Part shown: piece after piece, positions 1-8,086 of the stretch | Layout of the letters: each line of letters opens with the position of its first letter | Position numbering within the stretch: the first letter of the stretch is position 1 | Assembly: GCA_003118195.1 (NCBI GenBank) | Contig: BEXV01000690.1 | Location: 141,713 to 161,807, forward strand | Length of the DNA: 20,095 bases | Direction: 5' to 3' | From: Hemicentrotus pulcherrimus | Lineage: Eukaryota; Echinodermata; Echinoidea; Camarodonta; Strongylocentrotidae | Program-made: the position numbers and the translations under genes | The notes under the pieces: generated by a model | What the model was told of the DNA's origin: nothing | Databases searched by the model: none | The model's input: only the letters and a program-made list of their open reading frames with translations

Positions 1-17
1 GGGGGGGGGGGGGGTTG

Positions 18-163
18 AAAATATTTTGTTGGGCAAGAAGATCCCCCCCCCTTGCCTTCAGTATGTTAATTGCTCTAAAGCCCCATTGCCACAAAATATT
101 TTGTTGGGCAAGAAGATCCCCCCATGCCTTCAGTATGTTAATTGCTCTAAAGCCCATTGCCAC
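18..163. repeat. Two-copy tandem repeat, about 71-75 bp unit
   Basis: Copy 1 spans 18-92 and copy 2 spans 93-163. Both start AAAATATTTTGTTGGGC and end AGCCC(C)ATTGCCAC. They differ essentially by the length of a C run and one further C. Confidence 0.92.
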
Positions 164-200
164 ACTATGATCCAGTTTCAAAGAAATCAAGGTTGCATTA

Positions 201-224
201 ATATATATATATATATATATATAT
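201..224. repeat. (AT)n microsatellite
   Basis: Twelve uninterrupted AT dinucleotides, or nearly so, in the intron. Confidence 0.9.
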
Positions 225-564
225 GGAAATCTAAACAGATATCATCTTCTTGGTTTAGGTTCGGCATGATGATATGAATACTAATATCTGGATTGTTAGT
301 ACATTTGAACCTTCTAGTCAAAACAAAAGACAAACTGGCTTTAAATCAAAGACAACTGCACTACTGGTCTGTCATCACTAGAATTCTTAGCCGAATGTTA
401 ATAGCATTTCCTTCTACACAGGAAGCATGTGAGCCCCAGAAATATGCACTTTATGATTCATATTGCTATTCAGAACTTTGATCATTAACATTTTGCATGT
501 TTAAATATCCGCATCAAAAGCTGTTGCAAATTCATTCCCAAATGATGTTGTAGTGAGATATAAT

Positions 565-659
565 AGAGACTTTTAGATTTGCCGAACGACAACGCACTTT
601 TAATGCACTGCCTTGAATGGACGTCACACGTAACAGTCCACGCTAATCTAAAAGTCCCT
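565..659. mobile_element. 95-bp inverted-repeat mini-element, probable TA target site
   Basis: The 18-bp ends AGAGACTTTTAGATTTGC (565-582) and GCTAATCTAAAAGTCCCT (642-659) are inverted copies with two mismatches. The termini overlap TA on both sides (564-565 and 659-660), so the core may be 566-658 with a TA duplication. It is too small to encode anything: a MITE remnant or solo hairpin. Confidence 0.6.
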
Positions 660-708
660 ACTGTCTAGTGTGTAGGGCTTGAATTGACAACCTGGAATAT
701 CATCTTAC

Positions 709-821
709 CTCATGAGTGGGATCACCACACTGGGAACAGGTCTTGCATTCCATACACTGCCAGGGATAGGTCTTAATGGTTGCTACCAGCTCATCATTCA
801 TCTCCAGGCATGAGGGGTGAC
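709..821 (-). CDS. PHF10: PHF10 exon: end of PHD1 and start of PHD2
   Basis: A 113-nt exon with acceptor CACTGTAG (AG 823-822) and donor CATGAG|GTAAGA (GT 708-707). It reads [20 protein letters not shown] and then [23 protein letters not shown] gives the PHD1 histidine and cysteine, WQCMEC the last PHD1 pair, and CKTC begins PHD2. In the tandem PHD of this family the two fingers pack as one unit that binds the H3 tail. The exon ends in phase 0, and the rest of PHD2 is outside the window. Confidence 0.96.
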
Positions 822-1208
822 CTACAGTGGTTGGAAAAAAACATACCATGAGAGGACATCTTCATTGTTACGGAGGTTTATGTCCTGAGTTAGTTCATTG
901 AAAAGATGTATTCATGAGCTTTCACTACATACCAAATTAATGTGTTGATGCCTGGAGATGAATAGACTTCCTGTACTTTGATGAGCCTGGTAATGTAGGA
1001 TTGAATAAAGAGTAAGCCGACAATGAACTAATCTCCTATTGAATTGACCCTGGGTACTTTTGAATAGACTTCCTGTACTTTGATGACCTTTATTGTGTCT
1101 GTAGGTAAGATGGTGTAACATTCTATTATTACTTGCAAGGCTGTGCAAGCTACTAGAATTGAAAGAAATGAATAGAAGAACTTAATGATTTTCTACAGTA
1201 ATAAGGAA

Positions 1209-1292
1209 AATGCGTTCCATGTGTATTGTGAATGAAATGTGACTTGAGTCAAAGTTGGCAGCCCGCTGTATGTTCCGCTAGCCGAACGAAGC
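1209..1292 (+). repeat. 84-bp direct repeat, copy 1
   Basis: Begins AATGCGTTCCATGTGTATTG and ends GCCGAACGAAGC. It matches 1490-1573 over its whole length with only a handful of substitutions. The copies are 281 bp apart. Confidence 0.9.
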
Positions 1293-1489
1293 AGTGAAGA
1301 AGTCCCGTCTCCTCCTAATAGGGGCCATCCTAGCTCATCAGAATATTTGCAAAAGCAGTTTCAAAAACTCAATTTTTCTCGGAAAATGTCAATGTAAACA
1401 ATGTCTGCGAAAGCAGTGCAATGAAATGTGATGTGTATACAATGCGAAGCACGCGTTACTAATGTGTGTGTGTGCGTACAATAGAATTA

Positions 1490-1573
1490 AATGCGTTCCG
1501 TGTGTATTGTGAATGAAATGTGACTTGAGTCGAAGTTGGCAGCCCGCTGTATGTTCCGCAAGGCGAACGAAGC
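1490..1573 (+). repeat. 84-bp direct repeat, copy 2
   Basis: Partner of 1209-1292. It ends 27 bp before the donor side of the PHD1 exon, so the repeat lies close to a splice donor. Confidence 0.9.
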
Positions 1574-1600
1574 GGGGAAAGAGTTAAAAGTCGTACATAC

Positions 1601-1709
1601 CACTATTATCACACTGTGAGCAATGAACCAGGTTCTCAGGAACTCCTTTGGTATTGCTGCGTCTATCTTTCAAACATAGGCCACAAATAGCAGTGGGTTT
1701 GATCTTAGG
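1601..1709 (-). CDS. PHF10: PHF10 exon: first half of PHD finger 1
   Basis: A 109-nt exon with acceptor TCTCTCTGCAG (AG 1711-1710) and donor AGTG|GTATGT (GT 1600-1599). It reads [19 protein letters not shown], then a short loop and [11 protein letters not shown]. The CGLC pair and the HCSQC pair are the first four zinc-ligand cysteines of the C4HC3 PHD1, aligning with vertebrate ALCGICLKG and IHCSQCENSG. The next exon completes the Gly codon and supplies the His. Confidence 0.96.
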
Positions 1710-2060
1710 CTGCAGAGAGAGACATGTCAAAGGAGGAGAAAAGAGGAATAAAATCAGATATAATAATAATAATAATAATATAATAAGAGATGCAAGACTT
1801 TATAACTCCTTTACTTGTAGTTTTTGTTTTAAACAATGCATTTTACTTATTTTCATGAAATATGCCCAGATACTCTATTTTGAGGAAGTATTTATGTATT
1901 TACCCTGGAAGAAAATGAAAAAAAGAAAAATTGCTTCTTTTGTTAAGTTGGTATTTTTAGCTTGTATTCACATTCATTGTACATTTTGACTTGTCTTAGA
2001 CTATGACACAGAGAAAGATAAGAATAACTGGTAAACTTAGAGGAGACAAATCGGTTATAC
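1710..2060. other. Intron with (AAT)n tract, otherwise featureless
   Basis: The only notable sequence is an AAT-rich microsatellite at about 1761-1785. The open frame that crosses the intron on the plus strand has no domain and overlaps the PHD1 exon. Confidence 0.6.
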
Positions 2061-2513
2061 CTGATATGGTCTTGGTGAAGTGGGTACCACAGCTTCCATA
2101 CTCTGCTGCAGTGCTTCAGGCCCAGGTAATCTCACCATGTCACTGTCCCCACTCCCACCAGATTCAGGCCCCGGCTGGACCACGATGGGGCCTGCTCGAG
2201 GCCTCAGGATAGTAGGTGCAGAGGATGGCGACCGAGATGTCGCAGGGGTAGAACTCACAGGAGGGGGCTGTTGCTGCTGTTGTTGCTGCTGCTGCTGCTG
2301 AGGTTGCTGTTGCTGCTGCTGAGGTGGCTGCTGTTGTTGCTGGCGTGGTTGTTGTCGTTGTGGATGTTGCTTCTGTTGCTGGTGCTGGACTGGTTGGTTC
2401 AGTAACTGTTGCAGCCGCTGCTCTTGCTGTTGCCGCTGTTGTTGATCATTTTGTGGTTGATTTGTGAAGATTCTGCTCTTGACCTTATCCTTCTCATCAT
2501 TCTTGGTAAATTC
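2061..2513 (-). CDS. PHF10: PHF10 exon: polyglutamine and Pro/Ser linker between SAY and PHD
   Basis: A 453-nt phase 0/0 exon with acceptor CGGGTAG (AG 2515-2514, preceded by a T-rich tract) and donor TATCAG|GTATAA (GT 2060-2059). It encodes a short charged start (EFTKNDEKDKVK), about 60 residues dominated by Gln with scattered Pro, Arg and His, an uninterrupted run of 11 Gln (2268-2300, mixed CAG/CAA), three Pro, and then a Pro/Ser/Gly-rich segment ending SPRPYQ. The vertebrate linker at this point is Ser/Asp/Lys-rich with no polyglutamine. Both neighbours fit in phase, and the join PYQ-PKIKP resembles the vertebrate GYKPKVIP just before PHD1, so the exon belongs to the gene. An intron between 3816 and 2514 holding another small exon is possible but was not seen. 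Confidence 0.88.
2268..2300 (-). repeat. CAG/CAA trinucleotide run encoding 11 Gln
   Basis: On the plus strand this is an uninterrupted series of CTG and TTG triplets, including five CTG in a row at 2286-2300. It is read in frame as Gln in the PHF10 linker exon. Further Gln runs (6 and 5 residues) follow at 2304-2321 and 2328-2342, separated by Pro codons. Such a repeat is likely to vary in length between alleles. Confidence 0.9.
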
Positions 2514-3816
2514 CTACCCGTACACAATGATCAAAACAAAAAATAAAATGCCTGAATATCTGTGCATCTTGTCCCTTTTTTCATTTGTGTTTAATACAAG
2601 CCAAAACTTCAAATTCAAGTTTGATTGTAATCCATTAACAGGTTCTCAGAATATTGTGATTACAAGCTATTTCTCATATACATGTATGACCATTTGATCT
2701 TTGACCTCATGACCCCAAATTCTACTCGGTTCATTGCCTCAGCAAGATACATACATGTCCTGAGTTTCATGGTAATCTGTCCATCTGTTCTAAAGATGAT
2801 GTGATCACAAGCTATTTTTTGCATACATAATGAGCCCTGTGACCTTTGATCTTGTAACCCCAAAATTTAATCAATTCATTGGCTCTGCAAGATACATACA
2901 TGACCTAAGTTTGGCAGGAATCCATCAATCAGTTCTTGAGATAATGTGATCACGAGAACGGGACGTACAGGCGGACGTACAGACGGACGTATGGGCGTAC
3001 AACCCGAAAACATAATGCCTCCGGCTACTTTGTAGTGGAGGCATTCAAATTAGAACCAAATATCACAACCCTCAAATTTAGACAAAAATTGTCCATCCAT
3101 TTAAAAATGGCAAATGACAATTGTACGAGTTTCATTTCCTAACAGTTTCATTTACTAACAGTATTTTTTATTTAAAAGTAATACAAAGTTTTGGGAAATC
3201 TTTAAAATTGGGTGGATAGTGATTCTTTACAATTTTAATATATTTGGATGCCCCTGTGGATGTTTTATAAGCACTAGAAAATTTAGCCCCTAAAACAATA
3301 CTACTTTCGAGAAAAAGTGAATATAAAAATTTACCAGTGCTCCCTGTAAATATAGATAAATTTCAAATAGCTGCGACCATATGTAGTTGTGATATATATT
3401 TTCCAAACAGGAATAGCTAATCGGTTGATTTTTGTCTAGAAACATTGTTTTATAGCTTAATTAATATCTTGACCTAGAGAGGGGGCTATACAGCATAAAG
3501 AGTTTATTATTTACAATTTCATAACTTTAGACTGGATTTCAACAGCGACAACGATCAATGAATATTGTAGGGTCGCATATGCTTCCAATATATTAATTTG
3601 AACCAAATCCATGACCCCGTACCAAAACTTTGTATTACCTTTAATTACAAGACTTTTCATTGTAATAATGCAGCTGTGTTGCTAACTTAAACACATAAAG
3701 CAAATTTATTCTGTTATCCTAAATAGGCTGAGTTAGTTTGGTGTATGGGGAGAGGTGAGGAGTTTCCTGGCCCTATTAGGTATCTAATTACTCACAAAAT
3801 AATGTTGGGTACTTAC
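2514..3816. other. Intron: 145-bp-period repeat, then unique AT-rich DNA
   Basis: The repeat block at 2641-3046 is described separately. From 3047 to 3816 I see AT-rich sequence with no coding signal, no clear inverted repeat and no RNA gene. Confidence 0.6.
2641..3046 (+). repeat. Dispersed-type repeat with 145-bp period and terminal hairpin
   Basis: Two diverged copies start at 2641 and 2786, and a partial third starts at 2931, each 145 bp after the last. Shared landmarks are GTTCT-rich starts, a TGTGAT-ACAAGC block, TTTGATC, ATGACCCC-like text and GATACATACATG (2744 and 2889). The block ends in a run of GGACGTA motifs (2961-3000) and a hairpin whose arms AATGCCTCC and GGAGGCATT close at 3014-3046. 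A hairpin terminus with internal minisatellite is typical of dispersed elements in marine invertebrates (general knowledge); I cannot name the family. Confidence 0.75.
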
Positions 3817-3949
3817 TGCCATGATATCTAAATAATCGTCTCCTTCTTCCTCCTCAACTTCAGGACCATAGTCCGTCTTTCTCCTGATCGCCATTGGACC
3901 ATAGATAGCAGTATTCAATGGCAGATAATTCAGTTCATCAGCCGAGTAA
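3817..3949 (-). CDS. PHF10: PHF10 exon: end of SAY domain and acidic linker
   Basis: A 133-nt exon with acceptor TTGTCTTAG (AG 3951-3950) and donor GGCA|GTAAGT (GT 3816-3815). Joined in phase it gives YYSADELNYLPLNTAIYGP, matching the vertebrate YSPDELRYLPLNTALYEP with identical spacing across the junction, which confirms the splice choice. The exon then runs into an acidic stretch (EVEEEEGDDYLD), where the vertebrate protein is also acidic, and ends in phase 0. Confidence 0.94.
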
Positions 3950-4454
3950 CTAAGACAAGAACAATATGACAATAAGCATAACAGCAAATAACTAAATTTT
4001 TGAGTAATGAGATACACATTTGCTATCAGTTTGACTAGGTTATGAAATGCCCTAATCTCTTTCTGAGACAGCATGATACTCCATTGTTGATATGTACTAG
4101 AATCTAGATGGAATGTATGTAGTCACGATGGCAAGAACTTGCAGATAGACAAAGCAAAAGGGGATTATGGGAGTACCCTGTTTCCATGGAGTTTCATCCT
4201 CCCTCCCTACCTTTCCTCACTCATTACTTTGTAGGATACTTATTTCAGATTACATTATAAATAGCGTTTACTTATAATCAAATCGATTTGGGAGCTCAAT
4301 TCTTTATAGTTCATTCTACTGTTTCACCATCTCTCTCTGTGTAAAAATGTTAATAGTTAAGAGTTAGAAGGGGATTAACTCTGTTTAAAAGGACACGAGT
4401 GAACATCCTTATGGCTCTCGGCAAACATTATAGCGCTTTCATGATCAGACTTAC
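3950..4454. other. Intron, nothing recognised
   Basis: AT-rich sequence without coding, RNA or clear repeat structure. A CCTCCCTCCC-type pyrimidine stretch lies at about 4198-4218. Confidence 0.5.
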
Positions 4455-4564
4455 TATCTGCAGTAGTCTTGGTATTGGCCAGGGATGACGGCTACAGGAT
4501 AGGCACCAATCTTTGTATCCTCTTTACTCAACTTCTTCATTTTTGCTTGAGGCATGTGAAGTTG
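4455..4564 (-). CDS. PHF10: PHF10 exon: SAY domain, fifth segment
   Basis: A 110-nt exon with acceptor TATTTACAG (AG 4566-4565) and donor AGATA|GTAAGT (GT 4454-4453). It reads QLHMPQAKMKKLSKEDTKIG then AYPVAVIPGQYQDYCR, aligning with the vertebrate YPVALIPGQFQEYYKR motif. Two bases are left over and are completed by the next exon. The motif is the most recognisable part of the C-terminal half of the SAY domain. Confidence 0.94.
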
Positions 4565-4816
4565 CTGTAAATAGAAATTAAACGTAATATACACATTTGA
4601 TACACCACATAATCCTATAAAAATGATGCTCTAGAACAAATGTATTAGTAAGAATTATGATGATACCCACTCACACCAGCATTGTGTGTTATAAAATAAT
4701 TAAGATACCCTCTATTGATTCTCAAATCTTTCAAACACTACTGTAATAAACTCATGAGAATGCACTCAAATCAGCGCTTAAGTGACTATTAATACCCCCT
4801 GCATATCATTAAAATA

Positions 4817-5559
4817 CAGTAAACCTTGCTTAAGTTGACCTCGACTTTGATGACCTTTAACGAATGAGATTTATAGTATTTTAGTACATGAAATTCTATT
4901 TATATTTCTCCCCATCAAGAATGTGTATGGAGAAATTATTTGGTGCGTGCGGTGGTGATCTTCTGAATCTTTTATCCCAATAAACAGCAAATTGACGACA
5001 TAGGTATGCCTAATTCCCAACAAACAAGTGCATGCTGGCAAGCATGAAGTGTTTCTTGCTTGATTAACGAGTCAGAGTTTCTTTTTTAAAATTAAATTTC
5101 TACAATCTTTGAAAATTTTTTGCAGTTTGTTGAGTTAAGTTTGTTTTTGTACATTCTTTCTCTTTCAAATATCAGAGCTCACTTGTTGGGTGAGCTACCG
5201 TGCACATTACAGGGACCGGAGATTTGTGATTAGAGAGGTGGTTACAAGAAAGGAAGAAGAACTGAGAAGCTGGCACCAACAAGTCTGAAGAAAAACAAAA
5301 TGATTGTGTGACGCATGCTTTGACAGTAATTGATTAAACATCACGTCTCATTCGACTTTTGCAATGTGAATTCAGTATTTTTTACTGCGAAACTGTCCTG
5401 GGAATATGATCGACTTGAGCGATTAATTTGACTTTAAAAATTGACTAAATACAGAGGATTAACACAAGTAAATCTATGAAGAAATATTGGGACTTTTTAT
5501 TTTATCAACTTAAAGAGTTTATTCGACACACGCTCCATCGACTCGTGTGAGGTTGACTG
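4817..5559. mobile_element. 743-bp non-autonomous pogo/Tigger-like DNA element
   Basis: The left end begins CAGTAAACCTTGCTTAAG after TA (4815-4816). The right end is GAGGTTGACTG before TA (5560-5561), whose reverse complement begins CAGTCAACCTC. CAGT(A/C)AAACCT-type ends with TA target duplications are characteristic of pogo/Tigger elements in the Tc1-mariner superfamily (family knowledge). No transposase frame is present, so it would have needed an enzyme in trans. It fills most of the intron between the fourth and fifth SAY exons. Confidence 0.6.
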
Positions 5560-5571
5560 TACTATCAATGG

Positions 5572-5611
5572 TAAAGTTGTAAAAAAATACTTTCAAAATT
5601 TAAATCAGAAA
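5572..5611 (+). repeat. 40-bp repeat shared with 8427-8466
   Basis: TAAAGTTGT, an A run and then TACTTTCAAAATTTAAATC are shared in the same orientation with one mismatch with 8427-8466, in a different intron. This copy begins 11 bp right of the pogo-like element's TA. Confidence 0.85.
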
Positions 5612-5642
5612 GTCTTTACAGTTCGTGAACAGACTCACTCAC

Positions 5643-5771
5643 CATGGTTTGTAGGTCAAAGTAGTACTGTCTCTCCTCTCTCTTCTCTCTCATCAAGAGT
5701 GCATTGAACTCAGCAGCTTGTTTAGCAGCTTTCTTGATGTATGCTTTGATCTTACTTGCATCCATGGTCGG
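5643..5771 (-). CDS. PHF10: PHF10 exon: SAY domain, fourth segment
   Basis: A 129-nt, phase 0/0 exon with acceptor TTCTGACCAG (AG 5773-5772) and donor CATG|GTGAGT (GT 5642-5641). It contains [20 protein letters not shown] and then [15 protein letters not shown], aligning with the vertebrate ASKVPEYIKKAAKKAAEFN and ERRAYFDLQT blocks. The segment is Lys/Ala/Glu-rich and probably helical. As a symmetric phase 0/0 exon it could be skipped without breaking frame, although no evidence for skipping is visible. Confidence 0.95.
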
Positions 5772-6180
5772 CTGGTCAGAAGTAAAAAATAAATTATAAA
5801 TTAAAAGCACCATAACTATACTGAATGGAGAAACACTATCAACCTAAACTTGAAACACACTCTTCAGAAAGATACCATTATACCACTGATAATAACAAAG
5901 AAGAAAGAAAAAGGTGAAGCATGTCCTCATGAAAAATCTGTATATTTTGATATTTGGCAAAGTTTTAAACTGTTTCCAACTTCATGAGCAACTGCAAGAA
6001 CTTAGTATTCACAATATCTATATCAAGTTTATTTTCTTGCAAAGGGTTCATTTCTGACACTACTGCATCATAATAACCGTCTCACTTATTTTAATATTGG
6101 CAGGTGTAAACTTACTCTAATCTATAGAGGTTACACACGCTCCAGCAACAATTCTCCAGTAATTTCCAAATAATAACCAA

Positions 6181-6240
6181 ATTTGCAAGTCTATCATTGG
6201 ATCCAACCCTATATTTAGGTATAAGGATAGACTTGCAAAT
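6181..6240. repeat. Perfect 15-bp inverted repeat, 30-nt loop
   Basis: ATTTGCAAGTCTATC at 6181-6195 is the exact reverse complement of GATAGACTTGCAAAT at 6226-6240. In the intron RNA it would form a stem-loop. No transposon ends or target duplication are obvious. Confidence 0.9.
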
Positions 6241-6296
6241 TGATTCCAACTCCATGAGCAACTGCCCTAACCTGAATATGAAACCAGTCTATCCTT

Positions 6297-6330
6297 CTAT
6301 ACCTATACCTATACCTATACCTATACCTAA
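6297..6330 (+). repeat. (CCTATA)n hexanucleotide microsatellite
   Basis: About five tandem copies of CTATAC/CCTATA. Confidence 0.9.
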
Positions 6331-6708
6331 TCCTAGCTTTGAGCTCATCAAGGTTGCCCCAAAATGAAGGATCTGCCACATATAAACAATAAGTTTGTTT
6401 TATCCGTTAACAATTTGACACACGTACAACTGCTGCAATCTAGTTTGCTTATGTTGTACTTGTTTGAAATAATTGAGTTGCCATTTCTTGTGTTTGATGA
6501 AATGAATAAAAATATATTAAATTACATAATAAAAGATGATTTTAAAAAAAAATCCTTTGCAGAGGGCATTTTTTCAATAGTGACACTACACATTAACAGG
6601 CACTGGCTAACAATGATTGATTTAAATTCATCTGGCAAAGGCTCATACAGGCTTTATTGTTGTATAAAAACTTAAGATTTGGCCACACTTTCAATCAAAG
6701 GATATTAC

Positions 6709-6845
6709 CGCTTCGTATCCTTTGTGCTGGTTGCTGATGTTCTGCCTCTGTTTTTCCTGGATGACTCTAGCATACTCTGTGTACCTGTTGGTATAGTCCT
6801 TCATCATCAGGTCATACACCTCGTCTCCGCGTAGGGCTGTCAGAC
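6709..6845 (-). CDS. PHF10: PHF10 exon: SAY domain, third segment
   Basis: A 137-nt exon with acceptor TGTGTGCAG (AG 6847-6846) and donor GCG|GTAATA (GT 6708-6707), the weakest donor of the gene. It reads LTALRGDEVYDLMMKDYTNR followed by YTEYARVIQEKQRQNIS, which aligns with the vertebrate LTALRSDEV and EYSVILQEKERQRI region. The end is in phase 0. The preceding 2-kb intron carries a TTAA-flanked DNA element and a LINE fragment. Confidence 0.95.
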
Positions 6846-7125
6846 CTGCACACAAACACCAATGTTCATGGATCCACAGATTTATAGTTTGAAATCCAAT
6901 AACATTAATTTGTATGTAAATTACAATAGCAGTTCCTGTATAAATTGATCTGTTTTGCACTGATTTGCTTACCCAGAAACTAGTATCATTACAAACTTGG
7001 GAGCAACAACGGTCACAAACCTCCTTATAAAATATGAAATTGTTTAATGTCATCAAAATGCAAACTATTTTCATCTTTGCAAGGATAAGTACTGATTATT
7101 GTACCATTGTTACAGTATCATTTAA

Positions 7126-7504
7126 AGGGATCGTTTAACAATATTAAATCTGAGATACACGGCCCTACGTGTCATCAGTGTCTGTGTTATGGTGTTATAT
7201 TGAAGCCCTAAAAAAAAATCGCGCTTCAAAATGATCAAGTAGTGCCACAAAAAAGTAAAAATCTTTGAGTGACCGGGTTTACCATACTCGTTTTCCCCAA
7301 TAGACTGTAGTGTTATGAAAACCGTCAGGCGAACGGTTTTCAAAATGAGGAATTCCAATCATAAATATCTTGATAATCAGACAGGCGATCGGCTTGTAAA
7401 AGTCATGGGGTTCCTGACTGACCTAAAGGTTTATGATTATCATTGCATCATGTGCTAAATCCAGAATTTTGTTTCAGAATCTGAGACAAAGTTACCGGAT
7501 CCCT
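7126..7504. mobile_element. 379-bp TTAA-flanked non-autonomous DNA transposon
   Basis: TTAA at 7122-7125 and 7505-7508 flanks inverted ends: AGGGATCGTTTAAC on the left and, as reverse complement of the right end, AGGGATCCGGTAAC. Farther in, both ends also carry a CTGAGA motif. TTAA duplication is used by piggyBac and Kolobok superfamilies; the AGGG terminus is unlike the usual CCC-type piggyBac end, so Kolobok is a better guess (inference). No transposase is encoded. It sits in a PHF10 intron. Confidence 0.65.
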
Positions 7505-7611
7505 TTAAACAGCTTCATGATATGTGTCTGTGCTCATAGACAAATGCTTTAGCAACAAGTATTCCACAACCTAGATCATAACTTAAACACTGAAATCAAA
7601 GCTACATGTTC

Positions 7612-8086
7612 TAAGCTAAGCTAAGCTAAGCTGTCACTGTGTCCCTATTAAAGGCTGTTGGCTCCACAAACATATTCAAGCCATTTTTTCCTATCTTGAG
7701 CAATTCAATATGCCTTCTGGTAGGTGCTGCCTACTAGGATGTCACTTTCCCATCTCTACCCTGGTCTTCCTTGCCTAATATGTTCCAACAAAAGTCTCCA
7801 TGAGTAAGGGTTCAGCCAAGCGTATGCTGTTCATTCTGAAAACGTGACCGAACCAGGTCAGTTGGGCTTTAGCAATGCGGGCAATGATTTCTAATTTTAT
7901 CCTTCCAAGTGATGTTGAGAATCTTCTGAAAGCAGTGCATCTCAAAGGCTTCCAGTTTCTTTTGGTCCATGCCTCTGAGCCGTACAAGAGTACCAGGTAG
8001 AAAAGAGCATTGTCATGACGTAGTTTGGTGGTTAGTGAAATGTCCTTATCATTCCAGGCCTTCCGCAGTCTGTTTTTAATTGTCAT
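7612..8086 (-). pseudogene. 5'-truncated RTE-like LINE 3' fragment
   Basis: A minus-strand frame (8086-7775) contains SLTTKLRHDNALFYLVLLYG followed by SEAW and, near its end, LTWFGHVFRM. The YGSExW and TWFGHVxRM pair is typical of the region after the reverse-transcriptase core in RTE/BovB-like and related LINE proteins (family knowledge). The frame then breaks, but related sequence continues to about 7650. It ends in (AGCTT)n-like tandem pentamers at 7612-7635, as expected for an RTE tail. Catalytic RT and endonuclease parts are absent, so this is a dead 5'-truncated insertion. Confidence 0.75.

Larger units (their letters stand above)
1..708. other. Intron 3' of the PHD exon: tandem repeat, microsatellite, mini-element
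   Basis: This stretch begins with 14 G. It then holds two head-to-tail copies of a 71-75 bp unit (18-92 and 93-163, differing mainly in C-run length) and an (AT)n run at 201-224. The 565-659 inverted-repeat mini-element is described separately. No exon with the expected remainder of PHD2 (a CDMCDRG-like block) is present on the minus strand. Open frames here are short and carry no recognisable domain. Confidence 0.7.
822..1600. other. Intron with two direct-repeat pairs
   Basis: This intron carries a 24-bp exact direct repeat (961-984 and 1063-1086) and an 84-bp near-exact direct repeat (1209-1292 and 1490-1573). A 15-bp inverted match (949-963) to the adjacent exon at 796-810 is also present. 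No coding exon is seen. Confidence 0.6.
5772..6708. other. Intron with hairpin and (CCTATA)n microsatellite
   Basis: It holds a 22-bp direct repeat with one mismatch (5974-5995 and 6244-6265), a 60-bp hairpin (6181-6240) and a CCTATA hexanucleotide repeat (about 6297-6330). A 103-codon plus-strand frame (6364-6675) is open but AT-rich and has no convincing homology. Confidence 0.6.

Noticed and set aside
2080..2301. Plus-strand frame ending in poly-Cys
   Set aside because: This is a wrong-frame reading of the trinucleotide run that encodes Gln on the minus strand.
6364..6675. 103-codon plus-strand frame in a PHF10 intron with HINRHWLTMIDL, faintly like a Ulp1/C48 peptidase core
   Set aside because: The match is one short block, composition is AT-rich like the flanking intron, and no catalytic Asp or Cys context follows. 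I could not support a gene.
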